Positions 33,432-43,139 of a stretch of DNA of 64,000 nt are shown one piece after another. Within the stretch, counting starts at the first letter, position 1; every line of letters starts with the position of its first letter. Position numbers and translations under genes: made by a program. Under the pieces are notes generated by a model, which was not told where the DNA came from, searched no databases, and was given only the letters and a program-made list of their open reading frames with translations. Origin of the DNA: UBA11612 sp963976395 (GTDB lineage: Bacteria > Pseudomonadota > Alphaproteobacteria > Rhodospirillales > Rhodospirillaceae); assembly GCA_963976395.1 (NCBI GenBank), contig CAXBLG010000007.1, positions 32,391-96,390 of the forward strand, written 5' to 3'.

Positions 33432-34762
33432 ACTGAGGCACTCCGGATTTCGCGCCGCTTCAGCCACGCGCCGATGTCGGCCGTGAACAGATCACGGATG
33501 TCTTCATCCTTAATCTGCGCCACTGCATCAGCCAAGAAACCTTCGACAAGGAGTCCGCGTGCGGTATCCGGGTCGATGCCGCGGCTGGTCAGATAAAAGA
33601 GCTGATCAGCATCGATCTCACCGGTAGCCGCACCGTGAGCGCACTGCACATCGTCGGCATAAATTTCCAACTCCGGCTTGCAATCCACATGAGGCCCACG
33701 CGAAAGGAACAACGCTTTATGTAATTGACGCGCATCCGTCTTCTGCGCATCCCGCGCCACAAGAATGCGGCCCTGGTAAACCCCGTGAGATTTTCCATCC
33801 ACGACGCCTTTGAACACCTGATCCGAGGCACAGGACGGAACGCTGTGATCCATGAAAGTCGTAAAGTCATGATGAGCCGTTCCGGTCAGAGCGTAAGCGC
33901 CGTTGACGCGCGCCGTAGCACCTTCACCGGCGAAGGTCACCGTCACTTCTTGCCGTACAAGACCTCCGCCAAGGCCCAAATGAAACGCCTCGAACGCGCC
34001 GGAACTTGCGATGCTGACGGCCGTTGTCGCCAGATGAAAAGCATCATCATCTTCGGCCACACTTACGTAGCGCCGCACATCAGCTTTCTCACCCACGACA
34101 ATCTCAGTCACCGGGTTAGAGAAATAAGGTTGACCCGGCAGCCCTACATGAGACTCGACAATCGTTAAAGACGCACCCGCCTCGGCAACCACGACAACGC
34201 GCGGATGGAACGCGCCCGGCTCTGCGCCGGACGCACCAATTGAGACGATATGAATAACTTTTGGCGCGGCCACGCCCTTGCTCACTTGAACCGCAACACC
34301 ATCAGCCATATAGGCGGTATTGAGCGCCGCGAGCGGTGATGCTTTCGGTGGTACGAGACTACCGAGAATTTGCCGCACATCGTCGTCCGAAGCCGCAAGC
34401 ACGGAATGCACATCACGTACACTCACACCATTGCCGAATTCCGAGTCCGACAGATCTCGGCGAAAAACGCCGTTCACCAACACCATCCGCACAGCGCCCG
34501 CGATGGACGGCACAGTGCGCGGCACCTCGGTAACATCTACATCGTCGGCAGCCGCAGCCGGAATAAAGGGAATTTTCGCCAGCGCGCGCAGAGGTGTATA
34601 GCGCCATACCTCTTCCTTCGGACCAGGCAAGCCTCCGGCCAAAGCCGTGCGTGCACCTTGCCGCAATCCGTCGAGCCACGTGTTTGCTGTACCCGGCAAT
34701 ACACCGAGACGGCTCGCGTAGGGATCACGAAAAGGATGATCGAGAAGACCGGGTGAATTCAT
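33428..34762 (-). CDS. sufD: SufD component of the SufBCD scaffold
   Basis: Part of the SufBC2D complex that assembles nascent Fe-S clusters. 444 residues with the right-handed beta-helix core typical of SufB/SufD, and the C-terminal helical block: DVQCAHGAATGEIDADQLFY, LTSRGIDPDTARGLLVEGF and the terminal DWLKRRE-like AWLKRREI. It overlaps sufS by 4 bp and follows sufC by 15 bp. The N-terminal region (LDGLRQGARTALAGGLPGPK, EEVWRYTPL) matches the family. Confidence 0.93.
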   Translation of the reverse strand: MNSPGLLDHPFRDPYASRLGVLPGTANTWLDGLRQGARTALAGGLPGPKEEVWRYTPLRALAKIPFIPAAAADDVDVTEVPRTVPSIAGAVRMVLVNGVFRRDLSDSEFGNGVSVRDVHSVLAASDDDVRQILGSLVPPKASPLAALNTAYMADGVAVQVSKGVAAPKVIHIVSIGASGAEPGAFHPRVVVVAEAGASLTIVESHVGLPGQPYFSNPVTEIVVGEKADVRRYVSVAEDDDAFHLATTAVSIASSGAFEAFHLGLGGGLVRQEVTVTFAGEGATARVNGAYALTGTAHHDFTTFMDHSVPSCASDQVFKGVVDGKSHGVYQGRILVARDAQKTDARQLHKALFLSRGPHVDCKPELEIYADDVQCAHGAATGEIDADQLFYLTSRGIDPDTARGLLVEGFLADAVAQIKDEDIRDLFTADIGAWLKRREIRSASV

Positions 34763-34777
34763 AACGTAAACCTAGAC

Positions 34778-35533
34778 CTATGCCGCTGCGTCCAAATATT
34801 TCGCATAACCCTCGGCTTCGAGTTCTTTAGCGAGTTCCTTGCCGCCGCTGGCGACAATACGCCCGCCGGTCAGCACATGCACATGATCGGGCACAATGTA
34901 ATCGAGCAACCGCTGATAATGGGTGATAACCAAAAAGGCCCGGTCGGGACTGCGCAAACCGTTGACACCTTCGGACACGACTTTCAGGGCATCAATATCA
35001 AGCCCTGAGTCGGTTTCATCGAGAATGGCGACGCGAGGCTGAAGCAAAATCATTTGCAGAACCTCGGCACGTTTCTTTTCGCCGCCCGAGAACCCGACAT
35101 TCAGCGCCCGCTTGATCATCTCGTAAGGCATATCGAGAATTTTGGTTTTCTCTTTTATAAGCTTGAGAAATTCCATGGCGTCGATTTCCGCCAGACCTTC
35201 GGCCCGCCGCTTGGCATTGATCGCCGTTTTCAGAAAGGCCGACGTACTGACGCCCGGAATTTCCACCGGATATTGAAACGCAAGAAACATACCGGCGCGC
35301 GCGCGTTCATCCGCGCTCATCGTCAGCAAGTCCTTGCCGTCCAGCAAAACCTCTCCCGCCGTGACCTCATATCCTTCCCGGCCTGCAATAACATTTGAAA
35401 GCGTGCTTTTACCGGTACCGTTGGGCCCCATGATGGCATGCACTTCGCCGCCATCCAGGCTCAAGGTAATTCCTTTTAGAATCTCCTTACCGGCAACGGA
35501 TGCATGTAAATTCTTGATTTCGAGTAACGCCAT
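34778..35533 (-). CDS. sufC: SufC ATPase
   Basis: ABC-type ATPase of the SufBCD complex, soluble rather than a transporter subunit. Start ATG 35533 (MALLEIKNLHASVAG) follows AAGGATCG. Walker A GPNGTGKSTL, signature NVGFSGGEKKRAEVLQM, Walker B RVAILDETDSGLDIDAL with the SufC-specific E-T-D-S-G-L-D, and switch His in LVITHYQRLLDYI. 251 residues. Confidence 0.96.
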   Translation of the reverse strand: MALLEIKNLHASVAGKEILKGITLSLDGGEVHAIMGPNGTGKSTLSNVIAGREGYEVTAGEVLLDGKDLLTMSADERARAGMFLAFQYPVEIPGVSTSAFLKTAINAKRRAEGLAEIDAMEFLKLIKEKTKILDMPYEMIKRALNVGFSGGEKKRAEVLQMILLQPRVAILDETDSGLDIDALKVVSEGVNGLRSPDRAFLVITHYQRLLDYIVPDHVHVLTGGRIVASGGKELAKELEAEGYAKYLDAAA

Positions 35534-35556
35534 AGAACGATCCTTCACTGCGGGCT

Positions 35557-37011
<1,455 letters not shown>

Positions 37012-37020
37012 AATGTTCCC

Positions 37021-37479
37021 TTACTTCGCCGGTGCCGCATTCGGGCGGGCCGCAGGAACGGCTACCCCAAACGCAGAAACGTCTTCAACCATGTCCGCCA
37101 GCGTCACCTCTGAAAGAGCCGCACGCACGGCGGAATTCGCCCGGTTCCATTTCCCTTGGACCGGACACACGGATTCAATGCTGCACTGTTCATCGGAGGT
37201 ATCGGCACATGCGGTTAGAGCAATCGGGCCTTCTACCGCCTGGATCACATCCGCGAGCGTAATACCTATCGCAGGACGACCGAGAAAATAGCCCCCGCCG
37301 GCGCCCCGGCGTGAGATGACAAGGCCTGCCTTATTAAGACCTTTCATAAGCTTTGCCACCGTCGGGATCGGAATACCGGTCTGCTCCGCGATCTGCTGGC
37401 TGGAGCGCACCACGTGGCTCCGCGCGATCTCGATCAATACGACCGTGGCGTAATCTGTTAACTTATTGACTTTAAACAT
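37021..37479 (-). CDS. sufR: Rrf2-family regulator of the SUF operon
   Basis: Winged-helix Rrf2 regulator, first gene of the operon, probably an Fe-S sensing repressor. The HTH region is LTDYATVVLIEIARSHVVRS and SQQIAEQTGIPIPTVAKLMK, then wing GAGGGYFLGRP. Three cysteines near residues 91-105 (TACAD, EQCSI, SVCPV) have the spacing used for cluster binding in IscR-type proteins. The C-terminal tail is Ala/Pro-rich. A palindrome matching the Rrf2/IscR type 1 pattern lies 45 bp upstream, implying autoregulation. The symbol follows usage for SUF-linked Rrf2 proteins. Confidence 0.92.
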   Translation of the reverse strand: MFKVNKLTDYATVVLIEIARSHVVRSSQQIAEQTGIPIPTVAKLMKGLNKAGLVISRRGAGGGYFLGRPAIGITLADVIQAVEGPIALTACADTSDEQCSIESVCPVQGKWNRANSAVRAALSEVTLADMVEDVSAFGVAVPAARPNAAPAK

Positions 37480-37523
37480 TATCCATCTTCAGGCACGACC
37501 CCTCGCGCCTCATGTCCCCGATT

Positions 37524-37542
37524 CAGGACTAAAACAGTCCTG
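37524..37542. promoter_or_regulatory. Rrf2/IscR-type operator upstream of sufR
   Basis: CAGGACT-AAAAC-AGTCCTG is a perfect 7-bp inverted repeat around a 5-bp centre. Its core fits the published IscR type 1 pattern GACT-RWWWY-AGTC at every position. It lies just downstream of the predicted suf promoter, where bound repressor would block the polymerase. Confidence 0.82.
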
Positions 37543-37553
37543 TTTACGACGGT

Positions 37554-37582
37554 GTAATAGGGCCTGTGTTATGAAGATTCAA
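37554..37582 (-). promoter_or_regulatory. candidate promoter of the suf operon
   Basis: Minus strand TTGAAT (37582-37577), 17-bp spacer, TATTAC (37559-37554), ending 12 bp before the operator. Confidence 0.45.
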
Positions 37583-37642
37583 GGGGCCAATTCACTTTGG
37601 CACCGTCCGGAGCCCTTAAGCCGCTTTAAATAAGGACGAACT

Positions 37643-38356
37643 GTGCACCGTGTCATTCTCATAACCCAGCGGGAATTTGCCGAATTGTTCGCTCAACCGC
37701 TCCAAGCTGTGGCCCCCGGCCTTCGCGTTGAGTTTGCCTGGTCCCTGGAGCAGTTAAAAGAGGCCGTCGAGCGCCAGCCAGAGGGCACACGCCTGATCTC
37801 TCTCGGCTCGGACATAATCGTGCCGGCCGAAATCCTCAGCCGCCTGAACGGACCAGCGTACAATTTCCACCCTGGCCCACCGGCCTACCCCGGCATTTTT
37901 CCGTCTGTTTTTGCTCTCTACGACGGGGCCACACACTTCGGCGTCACCTTGCACGAAATGGCCCCACAAATAGATAGCGGCCCCATTGTCGCGGTGGATA
38001 CATTTGCCGTCCCCGAGGACTGGGACCGTTTGGCACTCGACACCGCCACTTTCGCAGCGTTGCAGAATTTGCTCGCGCGAATGGCCCCGCTCCTCGCCGA
38101 TGTTGATGTGCCGTTAACCACAATATCTGAGGCATGGACCGGCCCCCGCCGCACACGCAAAGAGTTCGACGCGCTCTGTCATATGCCCGAAGACGTGAGT
38201 GCGGACGAGTTCGCGCGCCGCTACCGCGCCGTGGGCGAAGGACCGGAGCACGCGCTCACCATCTCCCGGTTCGGCAGAGTCTTCCGGCTCGAAAACATAA
38301 GAAATGATGCCGTTGTTCGCGGCGGTCAGCCCGTAAGAGCGTCGGAAGCACCATAA
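37643..38356 (+). CDS. formyltransferase-family protein
   Basis: 237-residue protein with the formyl-transferase fold seen in Met-tRNA formyltransferase and GART: ISLGSDIIVPAEIL, the FHPGPPAYPGIFPS loop (where the family has H-P-S/G-x-L-P) and the catalytic-type Asp in MAPQIDSGPIVAVDTF. It lacks the long C-terminal tRNA-binding domain of Fmt, having only a short extra segment of about 80 residues. The start is GTG 37643 behind AAGGACGA. Likely transfers formyl from formyl-THF or acts on a related sugar or amine substrate; specificity is unknown. Divergent from the suf operon. Confidence 0.78.
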   Translation: MHRVILITQREFAELFAQPLQAVAPGLRVEFAWSLEQLKEAVERQPEGTRLISLGSDIIVPAEILSRLNGPAYNFHPGPPAYPGIFPSVFALYDGATHFGVTLHEMAPQIDSGPIVAVDTFAVPEDWDRLALDTATFAALQNLLARMAPLLADVDVPLTTISEAWTGPRRTRKEFDALCHMPEDVSADEFARRYRAVGEGPEHALTISRFGRVFRLENIRNDAVVRGGQPVRASEAP

Positions 38357-38396
38357 CCCATAGCACTTCCGACGAACTCAATCAGACGCAACCGCC

Positions 38397-40436
38397 TTAG
38401 AACGTCGCCTGTACATAAAAGCGCACATCGCGGCCCGGCAACGGGGCCACATCCTTAATGAAGGACGTGTGCGGCCGCGCCGATGAATCTGTCAGGTTCT
38501 GCCCTTGAATAACGAAACGCACCCCGTCCCACATCGCTGGTTCATATGCCAGTTGTGCGTTGAGGAAAGTGTAGGCTCCAGTAGACGTTTCCAGCACCGC
38601 CGTACGGCTTTGTCCGACCGAACCCTCGACCTCTACGCGGCCGGACCACTCGCGCCACGCGGCATCTACACCGAGCAGATATTCCAGCGGCGGAATACGC
38701 GGCAACGGCTGTCCCGCACCCGTGTCCGTTGCACGCACATAATCGAGCACGCCGTCGATGCTGAGCGCAAAGTTCTGTTGCGCGAGAATTTGCCACCTTG
38801 CTTCCAGTTCGAAGCCCGTGAACTTTGCATCGGAGGCTTGATACTGGAAAACGGGCAATTCATCCTCTTCGGCGCCAGTGTTCTGCGAGAAGATGAAGTT
38901 GTCATACCAAGTGGTATAGACGCCCACCGATCCCGAGAACGGCCCGCTGCGATGGCGCAGGCTTGCCTCCACCGTCACCGCTTCCTCTATACCGAGCGAC
39001 GGGTCGCCCACCTCAAACTGATTGGTGGCCAGATGCGGTCCGTTGGAGAACAACTCTTCTGATGTCGGCGGGCGCTCGGTCCAGGCCACGGATAGGCCCG
39101 CCCGCGTTTCGTCGGTGAAGCCATAAGAGGCCGCGCCCGAAACCGCAAAGGACGTAAAGTTTGCCGAGCCGGCGGTGCTGGGCACCCGGATGCGCGTATG
39201 CTCGATGCGTGCGCCGCCCTCTACCCGCCACGGCCCGATCTCTGCGCTTTCCACCAGAAATCCGGCCAGTTGGTCCGAATTGGTTGGCGGCACGAAGGCT
39301 TCTTCCCCCACAGCTGAGAACTTCCGGTCGCGGTATTGCACCCCGAACGCACCGGTCAGCGCGCCCAAGGGCGTATGGATCAATTCTAACCGGCCTTCCC
39401 AGCCTTCATTGGTGAAGACCGTGCCGATGTCCTCGCCTTCGAGTTCGGTATGCTCATAGTCGGCATAAGAGAACCGCACTTTGGCGCCGGAAATAAATCC
39501 GCCCAAATCCGCCAGTTCCCCTTTCGCATCTACACGTGTCTGCTTCAGGTCAATTCTGACCGCTTCGCCGCCCTCGTCATGATGCTCTTCTTCCTCCTCT
39601 TCGCCTTCGTGCTCCTCTTCATGATGCCCGTGAGGCGCAGGACTACCGTATAAAGAGTCGAAGCGGCTTACGGACGCACCGAACAAGCCGTGATCCCAGA
39701 TGTAGGAAAAACCGCCGGTAATGTCGCTCGTTTCACCACCTGAGTTCTCAACGCGGCCCTCGACGCCCTCTTCTTCGGCCTCTTCGCTGGCGAAACCCTT
39801 AATCCTGTAGTCCTTCGTATCGCGCCAGCCGCCGTCGGCGTGAACAACGAAATTATCGCCGAGAGCGATGTCGGCCGAGCCATTAACAAACCCTTCACGG
39901 GCGTTTGTGGCGTAGCCAGCCGTGGCCGATCCGGCAAAACCATTCTCGGGAACCTCGCTCGGAATGCGCCCATCAATGATGTTCACCACTCCTCCAACGG
40001 CAGACGATCCGTACATCAGCGTAGACGGACCACGTAGAACCTCTATGCGTTCGGCAGCGGCGGAATCCCCGCCCACTTGATGATCGGGACTAACCGACGA
40101 CGCATCAATACTGCCGATGCCATCGAACAACACGCGTATGCGGTCGCCGTCGAAGCCCCGGATGATCGGGCGGCTCGCGAAAGGTCCAAAGAAAGTAGAC
40201 GTGATGCCGGGCTGCTTGGCCAGCGTCTCGCCGAGCGAACCTTTCAAAGAATCGGCCAGTTCGGCCCCTGACAGGATGCTGGTGCCCTGCACGATATCGA
40301 AGCGGTCAATGTTCATCGGCGATGCCGATACGATGATCTCGTCAATTTGGACCGCGGGTTGATCCGCCGCGGAAGCAGCCGTGCACACGGCTATGGATAA
40401 AGATGCGGCGCTAATGCAGCACTTACAACGAAACAT
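38397..40436 (-). CDS. TonB-dependent receptor, ZnuD-like (probable zinc uptake)
   Basis: 679-residue outer-membrane receptor: signal peptide ending TAASA, plug domain with a TonB-box-like DEIIVSASP, GRDVRFYVQATF at the C-terminus (terminal Phe). Plug features include RGFDGDRIRVLFDG and RIEVLRGPSTLMYGSSAVGG. An extracellular loop at about 270-295 is extremely rich in His/Glu/Asp (GHHEEEHEGEEEEEEHHDEG), as in zinc receptors of the ZnuD type. It lies downstream of znuA and the small membrane-protein gene on the same strand, next to zur-znuCB. Zinc as substrate is inferred from this loop and context; copper or nickel is possible. Confidence 0.88.
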   Translation of the reverse strand: MFRCKCCISAASLSIAVCTAASAADQPAVQIDEIIVSASPMNIDRFDIVQGTSILSGAELADSLKGSLGETLAKQPGITSTFFGPFASRPIIRGFDGDRIRVLFDGIGSIDASSVSPDHQVGGDSAAAERIEVLRGPSTLMYGSSAVGGVVNIIDGRIPSEVPENGFAGSATAGYATNAREGFVNGSADIALGDNFVVHADGGWRDTKDYRIKGFASEEAEEEGVEGRVENSGGETSDITGGFSYIWDHGLFGASVSRFDSLYGSPAPHGHHEEEHEGEEEEEEHHDEGGEAVRIDLKQTRVDAKGELADLGGFISGAKVRFSYADYEHTELEGEDIGTVFTNEGWEGRLELIHTPLGALTGAFGVQYRDRKFSAVGEEAFVPPTNSDQLAGFLVESAEIGPWRVEGGARIEHTRIRVPSTAGSANFTSFAVSGAASYGFTDETRAGLSVAWTERPPTSEELFSNGPHLATNQFEVGDPSLGIEEAVTVEASLRHRSGPFSGSVGVYTTWYDNFIFSQNTGAEEDELPVFQYQASDAKFTGFELEARWQILAQQNFALSIDGVLDYVRATDTGAGQPLPRIPPLEYLLGVDAAWREWSGRVEVEGSVGQSRTAVLETSTGAYTFLNAQLAYEPAMWDGVRFVIQGQNLTDSSARPHTSFIKDVAPLPGRDVRFYVQATF

Positions 40437-40509
40437 GAATGTCTCCGTAGACTTGGGATACGTTTACCGGTGCACATTCACTGATGCGCACGACCGGCGA
40501 TTACAGGTG

Positions 40510-40842
40510 TTAGACGGAGACGGAATGTGGGGGGGCGCGGGACCGAAAGCCCGCCGGAGACCCTTGCAACTCAAGACGTACATGAGTGCCAGGAACAAGA
40601 GTTCCAAGGTCAATCCCGATAGGCATGATGAAGGCGCTTGCCGACGGCCCATCAGACAGCACTGAAGCAAACTGACACGCGATACAATCATCCGCGATGG
40701 CGGCGATGTCCGGGTGAAGATGATGCTCAAGTTGGTGAGCAGCAAGGCCAAACTGCGCACCAAGCAACATGACAGCGACCGCCGCCCATATGCACGAGCG
40801 GCGTAAAGTCTTTAGGCTAAATTTGTGCGCCTCAGCGATCAT
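40510..40842 (-). CDS. small His/Cys-containing membrane or periplasmic protein of the zinc cluster
   Basis: 110 residues with an N-terminal signal/anchor (SCIWAAVAVMLLGAQFGLAA), then AHQLEHHLHPDI and DDCIACQF: a cluster of four His followed by a C-x-x-C pair, plausible metal ligands. The style recalls the DUF2946-like proteins found in metal clusters, but I cannot assign it firmly. The ATG overlaps the znuA stop by 11 bp, so it is translated with znuA. It may carry zinc in the periplasm between receptor and ZnuA; inferred from context. Confidence 0.7.
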   Translation of the reverse strand: MIAEAHKFSLKTLRRSCIWAAVAVMLLGAQFGLAAHQLEHHLHPDIAAIADDCIACQFASVLSDGPSASAFIMPIGIDLGTLVPGTHVRLELQGSPAGFRSRAPPHSVSV

Positions 40843-41737
40843 GGACTGCAGTTCCAGACAAGCATGCCGTAAGATTGTCGGCCAGACCGCGCATCAAGTC
40901 AAAATAGAAATCCGGCCCTGGACGCAACGCGGCTCCTTCAGGGTCAAGAGTGCCGCGCTTCAAATCCGTGCCAGCCATAAGCGTTTGCACAAGACCGGAG
41001 GCGAAACCGGGTTCGCTAAAAATGCAGACCGGGTTCTGCGCGGTAATGTCCGCTGTAAGTGCCGCGACGTGTTTAGCGCCGCTCATTTGTTCGGGCGTGA
41101 CCGCAACAAAACCTACCGCGTTCAGTTTATAGCGTGTCTCGAAATACTGAAGCGCATCATGAAACGTAATGAAGGGTATCTTCTGTACCGGAACAAGCAT
41201 GCGCTCCAATTCTGAATCCAAATTTTCCAATGTCTCAATCGTTCGCGCGGCATTGTCCGCGTAGAGATCAGCGTTCTCATCATCGGCGCGCTGCAAAGTT
41301 TGCGTAATGGCGCGCACCATGACGACCGCGTTCGCGGGGTCGAGCCACACATGTCCATCGCGCGCAGATGATTCTCCGCCGTCGATAGTCCGTCCCGGCA
41401 AAAGTCTCACGCCCAGATGCTCCATCCATGAAACGCGCACAGCCTCGGACGCCAAGGAGTCCAATGGTTTTTGCAGGAAAGTCTCAAAGTCCGGACCGAT
41501 CCAAAACACGATATCGGCGCGGCTCAAAACCCGTGCTTCGGACGGGCGAAGGCTATAGGAATGCGGCGAGCCGTTGCCGTTCACTAGCAAATCCGGGACG
41601 CCGGTTCCGTCCATCACCGCCGCGACCAGAGAGTGCACCGGCTTGATGGAGGCGACCACGCGCGGAGCCTCGGCCCACGCGGGTGCCGAAAACCATATAA
41701 AAATCAATATAGTGAAGGCCCATAGGCGGGCGGTCAT
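40832..41737 (-). CDS. znuA: ZnuA zinc-binding periplasmic protein
   Basis: Substrate-binding protein of the zinc ABC transporter. 301 residues with signal peptide (MTARLWAFTILIFIWFSAPA, cleaved after WAEA). Conserved His ligands appear in IKPVHSLVAAVM, GSPHSYSLRPSE, DGHVWLDPANAV and ITFHDALQYF. The acidic/His-rich loop of some ZnuA is short here (DGGESSARDGH). Divergent from zur with a Zur-type palindrome between them; leads the leftward zinc unit. Confidence 0.93.
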   Translation of the reverse strand: MTARLWAFTILIFIWFSAPAWAEAPRVVASIKPVHSLVAAVMDGTGVPDLLVNGNGSPHSYSLRPSEARVLSRADIVFWIGPDFETFLQKPLDSLASEAVRVSWMEHLGVRLLPGRTIDGGESSARDGHVWLDPANAVVMVRAITQTLQRADDENADLYADNAARTIETLENLDSELERMLVPVQKIPFITFHDALQYFETRYKLNAVGFVAVTPEQMSGAKHVAALTADITAQNPVCIFSEPGFASGLVQTLMAGTDLKRGTLDPEGAALRPGPDFYFDLMRGLADNLTACLSGTAVHDR

Positions 41738-41777
41738 GGGATACTCTCTGCTCTGGCGCGGGCTCGCGGATTAGTGT

Positions 41778-41791
41778 TATGTTATAACATA
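41778..41791. promoter_or_regulatory. Zur-type palindrome between znuA and zur
   Basis: TATGTTATAACATA, a perfect 14-bp palindrome with the TGTTATA-TATAACA character of alphaproteobacterial Zur boxes. It is placed to control both divergent zinc units, about 40 bp from znuA and 30 bp from zur. Confidence 0.75.
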
Positions 41792-41822
41792 TTTTCACCC
41801 ATCACCAGCGGCAAGACACCCG

Positions 41823-42335
41823 ATGCCCAAGCCCAAAACTCCAGAAAAACCGGCCTTCCCGGACCCCGGCCACGATCACGGACCGTGCGCCATGGCTGCG
41901 CTTATGAAAGCCGAGATTTTGTGCCGCATGGCCGGGAAAAAGCTGACAAATATACGCCGCAGGGTGCTTGAAGCGGTCTGGGACAGTCACGCCCCCATCG
42001 GCGCTTACGACATTCTCGCCAAACTCAACGACGGCGGCGGACGCACAGCCCCCATCATGGTGTATCGCGCGCTCGAATTTCTGATGGACAACGGATTGGT
42101 CCACCGCATCGCCAGCCTCAACGCGTTTGTCGGTTGCGCGCATCCCGGCGACGACCACGCCGCCGGGTTTCTGATTTGCCGGGAATGCGGCAGCACCGCC
42201 GAGATGGACAGCGAGACATTGAACGAAGCGCTCGATACGGCCGTCGCCGCCCGCGGATTTGTGGTGGACAGTCAGGTGGTCGAACTGCGCGGTCTTTGCC
42301 CGCATTGCAACGAAGGCCACACACATGCCCGATAG
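41823..42335 (+). CDS. zur: Zur, zinc-responsive Fur-family repressor
   Basis: 170-residue Fur-family protein. The winged helix is seen in LTNIRRRVLEAVWDSHAPIG and YDILAKLNDGG, recognition helix APIMVYRALEFLMDNGLVHR, and the structural zinc site CREC plus CPHC. The N-terminus and C-terminus carry extra His (DPGHDHGPC and NEGHTHAR), fitting zinc rather than iron sensing. It overlaps znuC by 11 bp. The palindrome upstream suggests autoregulation. Confidence 0.93.
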   Translation: MPKPKTPEKPAFPDPGHDHGPCAMAALMKAEILCRMAGKKLTNIRRRVLEAVWDSHAPIGAYDILAKLNDGGGRTAPIMVYRALEFLMDNGLVHRIASLNAFVGCAHPGDDHAAGFLICRECGSTAEMDSETLNEALDTAVAARGFVVDSQVVELRGLCPHCNEGHTHAR

Positions 42336-43122
42336 CCACAACCACAGCCATACGCATGCGATTGCCGCACCGGCGTTCACAGCCGAGACTCTTATAAATG
42401 TTGAAAGCGCGGTTCTATCCAAAGGCGGGCGTCGCATTTTAGAAAACGTCAGCATTACGGTTGGGCGCGGCGAGATCGTCACTCTGATCGGCCCCAACGG
42501 CGCAGGCAAATCCATGTTGATCCGCGTTGCCCTCGGCCTTGAAAAATTGAACAGCGGACAAGTACGCCGCGCGGCGGGACTCAAAATCGGCTATCAGCCG
42601 CAAAAAGTGACCCTGGACGAAACCTTGCCGATTTCGGTGCGGCGCTTTCTGACCCTCACCCAGCCGCAATCGGTAGAGGCGCTGGAAAAGAGTTTGGCCG
42701 ATGTGCACATTCCGCATCTTCTGAACGCGAGTATCCATACTCTGTCCGGCGGCGAGTTTCAGCGGGTGATGTTGGCGCGCGCCATTCTGCGCCGGCCTGA
42801 TCTGTTGGTGCTGGACGAACCCGAGCAGAATGTAGACACCGCCGGGGCGGTCGAGATTTACCAACTGATTGCCCGCCTGCGTGAAGACACCGGCTGCGGC
42901 ATTTTGCTGGTCTCGCACGATCTCAATGTGGTCATGGCCGCAACCGACCGAGTGTACTGCCTGCACGGACATATCTGCTGCTCGGGTACACCCGATGAGA
43001 TCAGCGGACACGCGGAGTTCATGCGCCTGTTCGGGCCGTCGGCGGCGAAAACTCTTGCAGTGTATCCGCACCACCACGATCACGATCATGCGCCCGACGG
43101 CAGCGTGACCCACACGCACTAG
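42325..43122 (+). CDS. znuC: ZnuC zinc ABC transporter ATPase
   Basis: 265 residues from ATG 42325 (MPDSHNHSHTHAIAAP); the longer frame to 42259 lies within zur. Walker A LIGPNGAGKSMLIR, signature HTLSGGEFQRVMLAR, Walker B LLVLDEPEQNVD and switch His in LLVSHDLNVV. Both ends are His-rich (HNHSHTH at the start, HHHDHDH near the C-terminus), which may sense or store zinc on the cytoplasmic side. The ZnuC-type C-terminal extension after CCSGTPDEI fits. Confidence 0.94.
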   Translation: MPDSHNHSHTHAIAAPAFTAETLINVESAVLSKGGRRILENVSITVGRGEIVTLIGPNGAGKSMLIRVALGLEKLNSGQVRRAAGLKIGYQPQKVTLDETLPISVRRFLTLTQPQSVEALEKSLADVHIPHLLNASIHTLSGGEFQRVMLARAILRRPDLLVLDEPEQNVDTAGAVEIYQLIARLREDTGCGILLVSHDLNVVMAATDRVYCLHGHICCSGTPDEISGHAEFMRLFGPSAAKTLAVYPHHHDHDHAPDGSVTHTH

Positions 43123-43139
43123 GGCGGGATCACTTAATT

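Noticed and set aside
42439..43119. 226-codon open frame opposite znuC
   Set aside because: Antisense of the ABC ATPase; no recognisable domain.
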